Assembly (NCBI GenBank): GCA_036927565.1
Contig: JAYESD010000006.1
Span: forward strand, 106,179,353-106,243,352
DNA from: Tuctoria greenei
Taxonomy: Eukaryota > Streptophyta > Magnoliopsida > Poales > Poaceae
Reading direction: 5' to 3'
Length of the DNA stretch: 64,000 bases
This document shows positions 43,905-54,710 of the stretch, in pieces (within the stretch, counting starts at the first letter, position 1; every line of letters starts with the position of its first letter). The position numbers and the translations under genes are program-made. The notes below the pieces were generated by a model. That model was not told the origin of the DNA, did not search any database, and saw nothing but the letters and a program-made list of their open reading frames with translations.

Positions 43905-44600
43905 GAACACAACAAGGCAAAAACTCGAAAGAGTTGATGTTAGCAAAAGCAAAACCCCGACAAATTTTCCCTTGAAGAGCTTGAGAGCAAATTGCAAATG
44001 CAAGCAAAAGCAAATCTTTTTTAGTTGGATTTTGAGCAAGGGAACTTCAATGAAGAGCAAGAAAAACAATGTGAGCAATAGTGACTTTGGGGAGGTATGA
44101 AATGAGGTGAAGTGTGAGGAGTGCTCCTCACGATCACCATTTATAGTGTACACTCCCCAATGGTCACTAGGGAATCAAATGTAGCCGTCGGTGGAGAGAG
44201 AGAGCTAAAATGGCTCCTTCCCCTATTCGGCCGAACAGGGGGGTCGGCCGAATTGACAAGTGGGCCCCCTTGTTCTTCCTTTTGGCAGGTGGCTCCCAAA
44301 TAGCTATGGAATTAGCCAGTTGGTGAATTACCACTTTTGTAGCTCAGAAAAATTGTTTTTCGAATAAAAATTCCTTTTTCAAAACATAATATTTTTTTTG
44401 TGAAAAACAAAGAAATAAAAATGATAGTTGAGAATATAAGATTCTCAACTTACTAAGAAAAATCAAATATGTAGTGGGGAAAAATCAAACTAAATAGGGA
44501 AAACCAAATTAAGAGAAAAGCAAAATTAAAGAAAAGGATAACTACCAAGTTAACCTATTGGCTAGGTATCACCACCGTTCGATGAGATGGACATTCCTCC
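43905..44600 (-). repeat. LTR-like region upstream of the Athila ORF1 start
   Basis: Minus-strand TATA-like CACTATAAAT at 44139-44148, with TTCGGCCGAAC and GGTCGGCCGAATTG upstream (44226-44254). An AT-rich block lies at 44330-44540. Boundaries and primer site were not found. Confidence 0.4.
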
Positions 44601-44604
44601 TTCT

Positions 44605-44744
44605 TCATTTCTTTACATCCTGGCCCGGAAGGATGGGCTCGGATGGCTTGTCTTGCTTCTTACGCCATTCCTTCTTTGGCGGCTTGGTGGACTTGGGCCT
44701 TTGGGGAGGCCCGGACTTCTCCGTATTCTTGGGGCGTCGGTGTG
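44605..44744 (-). pseudogene. Lys/Pro-rich C-terminal coding tail of a retroelement
   Basis: Minus-strand frame KNTEKSGPPQRPKSTKPPKK, continuing to EWRKKQDKP and GQDVKK, ends at TGA 44605-44607. The composition looks like a gag-type tail. It is cut at 44744 by the Sirevirus LTR. It may be the other side of the Athila element interrupted at 54711, since both flank the same insertion on the same strand, but I have no direct match. Confidence 0.35.
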
Positions 44745-46710
44745 TGTAGGATCGAAGAGCACGTGTAAAGCTACAAGAGGGGGTGAATGGTAGATTACAA
44801 AAAACCTCTCGACAGAAAAATGATCAGTGAAAGAAATCATGTGTGCGACTAATATAAAGGTGATCAATTGTAGCTAAACAAGTATAGATTGTGGAGAATC
44901 AAGTCACGAAGACGTCACAACAAGAATCACGAAAATATGTCAAGAGAATCTCAAGTTATGATCGAAAGATCGAACAAAGGTCAATCTGTTTTACCTAAGA
45001 AAGACAGTTATGGAATACTGCAAAGAAACTCCAATGACCGGGAAATTTTTATGGATGATAGAGATAACACAAATCCAATGAATGGGAAATTTTCACAGAT
45101 GATAGAAAATTAAGTTGTGAAAACAACCCAAGAAGAATCACGTCAATCGGATCTGTGAAACTCGAGTTATGATAAAACATCCAAAAAAAGGTAGTGTTGT
45201 GCAGAAACTCGACGAGAAAGACTTGAAGAAAATAAGTCCGATGAACAAGGCACAAAATTTCCTTCAAACTACGAATTTTATTGATCAAAACACAAGAGAA
45301 ACAGCCGCAATGTCGTCTACCACGAGTTCTGGCCTCCCTTGCTTATATAATCAGCCCGAAGGCCAACACAACTCAAACTAGGACTCTAACCCTACTCAAT
45401 TCATGAATCAAAACTTTCCACAACTGCTCAAGATTTTTCTATACGCAGATAGAAGCAATCTTAAGACTTCCAAACACCTTAGGAACGTATCCCACGTTCC
45501 TAAAACAACTCAAATTTTGTGACCCACATTAGATCCTATCATAACCAACTCAAATCTTTCCATATTTGAGTCAAACACGACTCAGGCACAGCCTGAGTCC
45601 ATAACCTAGTCGGTTGGACCTTTCCGACCAATTTTTTACGTCCACAACTCTTCATCACGCCTTGGAAATATGTAGCCACGTCCATGCACTCTTTTCACAC
45701 GTGCAAACATCTTCCAATGAAATCCACAATACCTTCATATGCAATGTTCTTGATCCAAACATGTTGCGCAACCTCCCGATCAACTCAACCACAATTCCTC
45801 TCGAACTTGGTTGTTGAACCTCATCTTATCCCTAAGACTAGTTCAATGGATCCCGTCACCAGCCATGTCTTGAACTCAAGCAACACCTGCACATCAATAA
45901 ACAACCAATACTTCCGAGCACAAGTCCTCTACTTGACTCTCGTTAGTTCTGAAACTACAACATCTTACGTGAGCACCTCACATAAGCATGTTGCAAACCA
46001 TAGCAAAATGATATAAGTCTTAACCACCAAAACACACCAAAAACATAGTAAAATAATACTAAGCAACCTTTCCATAAGTGTAAAGCAAGTTCGAAACATT
46101 GCAAGATAAAAGCAGAAACACTGCGATCAAGCACCGGACCTTGCCAAAGCTAACTGGAACTTGAGCCGGAGCTTACCAAAGCTAATACAACCTAGCGTCA
46201 GAGCTTACCAAAGCTAGTACAACCTAGCGTCGGAGCTTGAAAAACATGTCAGATAACCACAACACCTTACGTGAGAACCTCACATAAGTATGTTGCAAAC
46301 CTTAGCAAAAAGATATCAACCATAACCACCAAAACACACCAAAAACATAGTAAAAGAAAAACTAAGCAAACTTTCAATAATCCAAAAAGGAAGTTTGGAA
46401 CATTGCAAATTAAAAGCAAAACCATTGCAATCAAGCTTTGAACCTTGCCAAAGCAAACCAGACCTTGAACCAGAGCTTACCAAAACTAACAGGATCTAGC
46501 GCCAGAACTAACCAAAGTTAGCTGGACCTAGAGCTGGAGCTAACCAAAGCTAGTCAGACCTAGCGCCGGAGCTACCCAAAACAAGCCGGATCTATCGTCA
46601 GACCTTGCTGAAGCTCGGAACTAGAGTCGGACCTTGATGATAAAGGTGTTTTGGAGTATTCAAAACTTTTATCGCCATAGCTAATGTATTCAGCACACAT
46701 AGGTCTCACA
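44745..46710 (-). repeat. 3' LTR of the minus-strand Sirevirus (mosaic)
   Basis: 1966 bp; on the plus strand TGTAGGATCGAAGAGC to GGTCTCACA. Minus-strand TATA-like TTATATAAGC at 45341-45350. It contains two copies of a ~300-bp block (from about 45949 and 46252) where the other two LTRs have one. Each copy best matches a different LTR (see findings). Confidence 0.9.
46130..46660 (-). repeat. Short degenerate repeats in Sirevirus U3
   Basis: Many copies of GGAGCTTACCAAAGCTAG, CAACCTAGCG and GGACCT variants, about 25-35 bp apart. The matching region in the last LTR (62110-62400) has CATGTCGGAGCTA-type units. They lie in U3, upstream of the TATA on the minus strand. Confidence 0.65.
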
Positions 46711-47559
46711 ATCTCCCCCTTGATGAATGCATTGGCAACACCACTTAAATCCGAATATTAGCATGAAAAATTTTGAAAACAATTTCTCCCCCTTTGTGAT
46801 AATCAAATGAGATAGAAATAAATTTCTCCCCCTTGCATACTTCTCCCTCTTTGACAATGTATTCAGCAAGGTACAAAAGAGAAATTTTAATTTGTTATGA
46901 GCACATTATAACATATACATATAAAACAAAACTCATCCAAGTCATACTATCAAGTAACTTACACTATCACAACAATGAGATACATAAAGTATTATAATCC
47001 ATGCTAGAGATCAAATGTAATTTTCAATTTAAGCAAGTCATGATCTCACAAACATAACTATTTCAAGACCTGAAAGCATGACACTTGTTGATGCAATTTT
47101 ATTTTCTTTTAAGCACAAATTTTTAACATATGACATTTGCAAGAGATTATCAAAACTTCTTCCATGTTCTTCCAAGTTCATATCTAAGTGCAATGATAAG
47201 CCATCTCAAAAGAAGAAGTGTGATGCATGCATATTTGATTGATCTTTTCTCACTTTTTTCATTTCAACATAAAATCTTAACATGTGGATAGTTGATTGAT
47301 TAACTTTTAATTATTAAAAGCACTTGTGAGCATGCAACAAGTTCAAAACAACAAGACAGTTTGATCATGACCAGATTTAGTATAAGTAATTATTCCAACT
47401 ACTAGTCCTCGCAAAAACTACAAAATGTATAACATGAGTAATGTAGTAAGAACTTTCAACATGTAAAAGGAATCACAAAGTCATATATGTATGAAATACT
47501 ATGCTCATATTATTAAATTCAGATTCACACATATAGTTCTGAAGTTTCAGAACTCCCCC
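46711..47559 (-). other. Sirevirus 3' non-coding region with polypurine-tract array
   Basis: On the plus strand, pyrimidine tracts ATCTCCCCCTT (46711), TTTCTCCCCCTTTG (46783), TTTCTCCCCCTTG (46823), TTCTCCCTCTTTG (46841) and AACTCCCCCT (47551). The one abutting the LTR is the working tract. The rest is AT-rich DNA with no gene. Confidence 0.8.
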
Positions 47560-49260
47560 TCAATTTAAGACATGAGGATGCATAACCCCTATTTCACTAC
47601 GAATGTAACAAAAACGAGTGAAATCCAAAGGTTTTGTAATAATGTCAGCATCTTGTTGTTCGGTATATACATGGTGAAGCACAATGTTTTCTTTTTCAAC
47701 ATTATTATGAAGAAAGTGATACCTAATGTCAATGTACTTAGTTCTAGAATGTTGCACGGGGTTTTTAGCAATGCAAATGGCACTAGTGTTATCACAAAAC
47801 ACTGGAACACTATCTAGATCAACCCCATAGTCATAAACTGTTTGAACAATCCAAAGCATTTGTGAGCAAGCACTAGCAGCAGCTACATATTCAGATTCGA
47901 CTGTTGATTGTGCAACTGAGTTTTATTTTCTAGAGGACCAAGCATCAAGTGAATTACCAAGAAAATGACAAGCACCGGAAGTACTTTTCCTATCAATCCT
48001 ACAACCCCCAAAATCAGCATCGAAAAAGCTTTCAAAGTAACAGTTGAGGGAGAAGGAAGAAAAATGCCAAATTCTTGAGTTCCATGTAAATACCTGAGAA
48101 TTCTTTTGATGGCTCGACGATGTGAAGCATGTGGGGAAGCTTGAAACCCTGGAAAAAGATATACGCTGAATTGTATGTCCGGTCTTGATGCCGTGAGGTA
48201 CAAAAGTGATCCGATCATGGTTCTATATTCTTTTTCATCCACAGGTTCACCATCTTCATCAAGTTCAAGTGTTGATGTTGTTCCCATTGGTGTCCGAAGA
48301 GGCATGCTTTTGTCCATGTTGAAGCACTTGATAAGGTCCCTTGTATACTTCATTTGATGCATAAAGGTACCTTCCTCGGTTTGCTTGATTTGCAGCCCCA
48401 AAAAGTACATGAGTTCTCTCATCATACTGATTTCAAATTCTGAACTCATCATTGCTGAAAACTTGGACACAAGATCATGAGAAGCACAACCAAAGATAAT
48501 ATCATCCACATACACTTGAACGAATAATGAGTCATTGCCATGCTTAAGCACAAAAAGAGTTTTATCAACCTTGCCCATGGTAAACACCTTTTCAAGTAAG
48601 AATATTTTAACCTATCATACCATGCTCTAGGAGCTTGTTTTAGACCATACACGGCTTTAGTCAGTTTGAAAACAAGATTAGGAAAATCTGGATTTTCAAA
48701 ACCAGGTGGTTGCTTAACATAAACCTTCTCATCTATGTAGCCATTAAGAAAAACACTTTTTACATCCATTTGATATAACTTGAAACCTTTAGATGTAGCA
48801 AAAGCTAACAAAATTCCTATGGCTTCTAATCTAGCAACAGGACCAAAAGTTTCATCAAATTCTAGACCTTCAATTTTTGTGAAACCTTGAGCAACCAATG
48901 TAGCCTTATTCCTAATCACAACCCCATCCTCACTTTGTTTATTTTTAAACAACCATTTGGTTCCAATTAAAGTGTGATCTTGAGGTGGAGGTACAAGTTT
49001 CCAAACATTATTTCTTTCAAAATTTTCTAACTCTTCTTGCATGGCAATAATCCAAGATTCATTAGTGAGTGCGTGTGATATATATTTGGGTTCAAAAGAA
49101 GCAACAAAAGCAGAATGAGCATGAGAATTTTTGTCGGAAAACCTAGATCTTGTAACACGTTCATGCAAGCTTCCAATTATCTGTTGCGCGGGATGATTCT
49201 TGTAAATTCGTAGGGGAACAGATGTCTCACAAGCTTCTTCTTCATTAGGTTCATCACAGA
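47560..49260 (-). pseudogene. Sirevirus reverse transcriptase and RNase H
   Basis: RT starts near 49168: SWIIAMQEELENFERNNVW, GTKWLFKNKQ, ARLEAIGILLAFA, LYQMDVKSVFLNG, VYVKQPPGFE, KAVYGLKQAPRAWY. A frame change near 48590 leads to SLFVQVYVDDIIFG with the catalytic pair intact, then YFLGLQIKQ and YRTMIGSLLYLTASRPDI. RNase H follows with a frame change near 48020, then SACSQMLWIV, VPVFCDNTSAICIAKNPV, KYIDIRYHF and ITKPLDFTRFC to a stop just after 47560. Copia-type RT; broken by at least two frameshifts. Confidence 0.88.
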
Positions 49261-49261
49261 T

Positions 49262-50708
49262 TTATGAGCTTCTGGCTTGTAGACGATCAGGACCAGCAGA
49301 GATGGTAGTCGGAGCTTGTTCAAAGTTCAGAGATGGACACGTGTCAGCTTCGAAACTATCACGCAATATCACTGACTCTTCTTCTTCTTCTTCAAAAATA
49401 CCTTCCCCCTGAGGATATGGATCCGGACCTGCAATTTTTGAGCTAGTACCTGGGCTAGCTTCATCAAAATACACCTCACAAGTCTCAACAATTTTGTTAG
49501 TGTCAAGTAAAAGCACACGGTAGCCTCTAATATGAGATGGATAACCAAGAAACATGCCATCATTGGATCTAGCTTCAAATTTATCCAGATTACCATGTTT
49601 ATTAACAAAAATTTTGCAACCAAAGAATCGAAAGTGTGTAATACTAGGCCTATGTCCAAACCAGAGCTCATATGGTGTTTTACCTAGCTTAGCGCGCAAG
49701 AAAACACGATTTGAGACATAACAAGTGGTTGAAAACTCATCAGCCCAATCCTAGGAGTTTTATATTCATAAGCATAGTCCTAGCCATCTCAACTAAGGTT
49801 TTGTTCTTTCTTTCTACAACAACGTTTTGTTAAGATACATATGGTGAAGAAAATAGATGATCTATTCTATTTTCAGCACAAAAGTGATCAAAAGATTGAT
49901 TTTTAAATTTGGTTCCATTATCACTTCTAATTGCTTTTAAAGATCCTCGGTGATCAGTTGATAATCTAAGAAATAAACTTCTAAAGTGAGTAAGAGCTTC
50001 ATTTATAGATGCCATAAAGTAAACCTAAGAGTATCTAGAATAATCATCAACAATCACAAGTACCTCCGAAGGATTGAACACGTGAAGTTCTTACGGTGTC
50101 AAGGTGCAAAAGTTGACCCGGATCAGTTGTCATGATCATTGTGAGAGGAGTATGTGAACCTACAACCATCTTAGCATGTCTACAAGAAGAGCACACAATT
50201 TCTTTGTCCCCTTTAAGCTAGGCAGCCCACGTATGTGATCAAGAGCACTAACACGCGTTAGATGATCAAAGCCTACGTGACCAAGTCTACGATGCCAAAA
50301 ATATAAGTCCTTTGAATCATTAGCAACTAGACACCTATGCTTAGAGGAAGACATATCAAAATCAGCTTTAAAAACTCTTCCAAACCGAGACATATTAAAA
50401 ATAAGCTCACTATTTGAATTTACAACTTTGCAGCAATTTTTAGTGAAAATAATTTCTAGATTTTCATCTAGCAGTTGTGAAACAGAAAACAAGTTGTATT
50501 TCAAATTTTTAACAAGTGCCACTTCCTTCGAAGTGTAGTGATCATTTACTCTAACCGAACCCTTAACAATTATAGGAGTTGAAGAATTATCAGCAAAAGT
50601 AACATTCTCTACACGTAACACAAAAGAGAGGGAGGAGAACCATTCTTTGTTATCGGTCATGTGGCGTGAGCAACCTGAATCCACAATCCAAATGTTCTCC
50701 TTCCTCAA
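49262..50708 (-). pseudogene. Sirevirus protease and integrase
   Basis: Protease IWIVDSGCSRHMTD begins at about 50695. Gag-pre-integrase FWHRRLGHVGFDHL follows, with the second CxxC pair lost to a frame change. The integrase core has a degraded first-Asp region (50060-50150), KAIRSDNGTKFKN (second Asp) and NVVVERKN (Glu kept, after a stop at about 49833). Then GKTPYELWFGHRPSI, FRFFGCKIF, GMFLGYPSHIRGYRV, CEVYFDE and an acidic tail to a stop near 49262. The catalytic residues survive where readable, unlike the other Copia element in the window. Confidence 0.85.
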
Positions 50709-50717
50709 GCGTGTAAC

Positions 50718-53040
50718 CTACATAGAAGAATAATACGTCGATGACTCAATACTGGGGTTAGTCAAAAGGTATTTATGAATCCAGTACTGAGTCACACGAC
50801 GTGCAGCAGGAAAAACACTCGAAAGCTGAGGTAAAACAACAGGTTTATGAGTCAAAGTTTGAGATTTTTTGTTCTTAACTACTGACCTATAAGGTGTTAC
50901 TTGTATAGCACAAAAACTAGTAGCTCCAGAGACAAAAACAGAAGGTCCGGAGGCAAAAACTGAAGCTCTGGAGGTAAACTTTGAATGTTTTTGACTCATA
51001 ACAGTAGGTTGCATATTCCTAACATTCGGTTTAGTTTGTGCAGCAAATTTTGCATGAGAGTTATAAGATCTAGCTTGCATTCTTTCCTTTTTATGTTGTT
51101 TAGCTAGTCTATAACAAAAATCTATGACATGACCATCTCTACCACAATAGGTACAGTGAAATTTAACTTTGTGTTCATGTCTAGATGAGCATGCTGTATG
51201 TTTATTTGAACCCGAACGTGGGAACACTCCTGCAGATTTAAAACCACCGCTTTTGGTTTAGGAACTGTTTTAATCAAACCACTTCCTAATTACTTTACAA
51301 TTTTAGATGGATGTGCTTTAGCATGAGCATGAGAATCAAAAGCTAAACCAGTTTTATCATTGCAAGATTTGGATGAATTCAGTAGCAAGTTTAAATTTTT
51401 GTTCCCAATACAAAACTGCTCTAGTGTCCTATTCAGGTCATCAAGTTTCTTAGACAATTCTAGGCAGTTTTCACATGAAGTTTTTCCTTTTAATTTGCAA
51501 TTAGAACAATATTTAACTTCATGAGCACGTAAAGCATTGTTCATTGTTGAAATTTCATTATAACATCTTTTAGTTTCTTTTCAAGATCATTACAGGTAGA
51601 ACAATACAAATCAATTGTAGAACAAGAAGCATCTTTTAAGTTTCTATCATTAAGTGCAGCAAGCTATTTGTTCTTTTCAATCTCTAACTCCAGTTTATCA
51701 GGAGTGGAGGAGTGTGCACTTCTTAAGGAGGAAAATTGTTCATATATTAAATTGCATGAGGAACAAGAATCATCACTAGGAGTCAAGGTTTTCAAATGAT
51801 TATTTTCAGATTCTAGTGACTCTATTTTAACAGCATCGTCCCTAAGCTTTTTGTCCATTTTCCTAACAATAACAGTTACACGGGAAATAGCATCACACAT
51901 TTCATCACAAGTAGGACATACCTCTTTGTTGTCACTGTTGTGTTCTGCATCCTCCATACTTGATCTTGATTTGCTTGCCATGAAACACAAGTTTGCCAGA
52001 TCATCTTCATCTTCGTCAGTTCCAATGTCTACATCACTCGAGCCACGTTCTTGAAGTGTGGTGATGAAATTGTTTACCAGTTTGCATCCTGTAAAACTCT
52101 TCTTTTTCTTGTTGATGTTGCCAGAAGAGGAATTGACTTTATTCTGTTTTTCATCAAGGGTAGAAGGACCTGAAAGGTTAGGGCGATTTGTACGAAAGTG
52201 TCACGTCTTACCACATTCAAAGCATCGTTGAGGTCTGGAGCTTCCTCTCCTTATAGTTATCACATTTTGCAATGCTTTTGAGAACCGAGTAGAGATGAGT
52301 GATAGCTCCTCTTCTGGAAATTCTTCAATCTATTCCAGGGTTAGTGAAAACAGCAAAGCAAGTGTATTGCTAGATGAAGATTGGCCAGAGCTAGGCATAT
52401 CAGGTTGAGAAACAAATGCATGAGACTTGTTGGGGTTCTTACGTGAGATTATCTCAATTTCATGAGTTTTCAATTTAGAATATAGCACATCTAATGTAAT
52501 TGTACTCATGACAGTAGATTCACGAGTAGATGTGACTTTCATCTCCCAAATTGACATGTCTAATGCACTTAGTAATTTCCTAGCATTTCCAGCATCTGAA
52601 AAAATAATATTGAAGCTACGCAAGTTGCTGAGAATTTTATTAAAGCGAGCAAAGATGTAATCAATGGACTCACCGGGTTGCATCTCAAAGAGCATGTATT
52701 CTTTCTTGAACATATCCTGTCTTACCTCCTTGATCGTGTTGGATCCTTCGTGGTAGTTGTAAAGTGCTCTCCACACATCGTACGCCGATCGGAGGTGTGG
52801 AACACGGTTGAAGTCGCTCTGAGTTAGTCCTTGGATTATCAAATTGCGGGCTTTGTTGTTGTTATCGACATCTCTTAAGTTTGTAGCCATGACTTTATCG
52901 TTTGGCAGCACGTCGTATGGCTTGTACACCTTTTCCCATACTGCTAAGCCTTGTTCCTGGATGAAATCTTCCATACATGCTTTCCAAACCTGAAAATCAA
53001 TACCACTAAAAACACAAGGTTTTGTGGAGTATTTCTCCAT
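50718..53040 (-). pseudogene. Sirevirus gag
   Basis: ATG at 53038-53040 starts MEKYSTKPCVFSG. The UBN2-type gag domain spans to about 52480 (FQVWKACMEDFI, AYDVWRALYNYHEGS, MQPGESIDYIFARFNKIL, KLLSALDMSIWEMKV). A stop at about 52330 precedes a degenerate knuckle CFECGKT-stop-HF near 52220, then acidic and coiled-coil stretches (51990-51664 and 51544-51290) with CPTCDEMC and CSNCKLKGKTSCENC. A second CCHC knuckle, CTYCGRDGHVIDFC, lies at about 51165-51120, and a basic Ser-rich tail at 51060-50720. It is longer than ordinary Copia gag, as in Sireviruses. Confidence 0.82.
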
Positions 53041-53087
53041 GATGATTAGTCAAAAACACATGCAAATCACAAAGATTAGTGCACCGT

Positions 53088-53100
53088 GACTCTGTTACCA
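53088..53100 (-). other. Primer-binding site (tRNA-Met type), one mismatch
   Basis: TGGTAACAGAGTC on the minus strand two bases from the LTR end; the canonical form is TGGTATCAGAGC, so A for T at the sixth base and a T after GAG. Confidence 0.8.
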
Positions 53101-53102
53101 AT

Positions 53103-54710
53103 TGTAGGATCAAAGAGCACGTGTAAATCTACTAGAGGGGGGTGAATGTTAGATTAAAACTTTTCAGCAGAAGCAACAAAAAACCCCTCGGCTGAAAAAT
53201 GATTTGTTAAAGAAATCGTGTGTGCGACTAATCTAAAGGTGATCAATTGTAGCTAAACAAGTATAGATTGTGGTAATAAAGTCATGAAGACGTCACAACA
53301 AGAATCACAAAAATCCATCGAGAGAAACTCATGTTACGATCGAAAGATTGAACAAAGGTCAATCTGTTTTACCCAAGAAAACAGTTCAGGGATACTGCAA
53401 AGAAACTCGTGTAGATCCAAAACCACAAATCCAATGACCGTGAAATTTTAACAGATGATAGAAAATTAAGTTGTGAAGACAACCCAAGAAGAATCACATT
53501 AATCAGATCTGTAAAACTCGAGTTACAATAAAACTACAGAAGAAATTTAGTGTTGTGCAGAAACTCGATGAGAAAGACTTGAGAAAAACAAGTCCAACGA
53601 ACAAGGCACAAAAGTTCCTTCAAACTACGAATTTTATTGATCAAAATACAAGAGAAACAGCCCCAAAGTCGTCTAGCACGAGCTCTGGCCTCCCTTGCTT
53701 ATATAACCAGCCCGAAGGCCCACTCAACTCAAACTAGGACTCTAATCCTACTCAATTCACGAATCGAAACTTTCCATAACTGCAAAAAACTCTTCTATAT
53801 GCAGATAGAAGAAATATTAAGACTTCCAAACACCTTAGGAACGTATCCCACATTCCTAAAACAACTCAAATTTGTGACCCACACGAGATCCTGTCATAAC
53901 CAACTCAAATCTTTCCATATTTGAGTCAAACATGACTCAGCCGCAGCCTGAGTCCATAACCCAGTCGGTTGGACCTTTCCGACCAATTATTTACGTCCAC
54001 ATCTCTTCATCATGACTTGGAACCATGTAGCCACGTCCGTGCACTCTTTGCACACGTGCAAACATCTTTCAATGATGTCCACGATACCTTCATATGCAAT
54101 GTTCTTGATCCAAACATGACGTGCGACCTCCTGATCAACTCAACCACAATCCTCTCGAACTTGGTTGTTGAACCTCATCTTCTCCCCAAGACTAGTTCAA
54201 TGGATCCTGTCACCAGCCATGTCTTAAACTCAAGCAACACATGCACATGAATAAACAACCAATACTTCCGAGCACAAGTCCTCGACACGACACTCTCATT
54301 AGTTCCGATAACCACAACACTTTACGTGAGAACCTCACATAAGTATGTTACAAACCTTAGCAAAAATATATCAACCATAACCACCAAAACACACCAAAAA
54401 CTTAGTAAAAGAAAAACTAAGGAAACTTTCAATAACCTAAAAAGAAAGATCGAAACATTGCAAATTAAAAGCAGAATCATTGCGATCAAGCTCTGAACCT
54501 TGCCAAAGCAAACCAGACATTGAATCAGAGATTACCAAAACTAACAAGATCTAGCGTCGGAACTTACCAAAGCTAGCTGGACCTAGAGCTGGAGCTAACC
54601 AAAGGTAGTCGAACCTAGCGCCAGAGCTACCCAAAACAAGCCGGACCTATCGTCGGACCTTGCTGAAGCTCGGACCTAGAGTCGGACCTTGATGATAAAG
54701 GTGTTTTGGT
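53103..54710 (-). repeat. 5' LTR of the minus-strand Sirevirus, outer end missing
   Basis: Plus-strand start TGTAGGATCAAAGAGC. TATA-like at 53697-53706 (minus). It matches the 3' LTR up to GGTGTTTTGG near 54710. The last ~55 bp (AGTATTCAAAAC to GGTCTCACA) are absent and Athila protease sequence follows at once. Confidence 0.88.

Larger units (their letters stand above)
44745..54710 (-). mobile_element. Sirevirus-like Copia element, full pol, minus strand
   Basis: 3' LTR 44745-46710, polypurine array 46711-47560, RNase H and RT, integrase and protease, gag, primer site 53088-53100, 5' LTR 53103-54710 (end missing). Gag has two zinc knuckles and a long charged region. Repeated CTCCCCCT tracts upstream of the 3' LTR are a Sirevirus hallmark. 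Several frameshifts and stops occur in gag, integrase and RT. No target duplication can be read because the 5' LTR lost its outer ~55 bp. Confidence 0.9.

Noticed and set aside
43741..44100. Plus-strand 119-codon open frame
   Set aside because: Antisense to the Athila ORF1 start and its leader; no domain.
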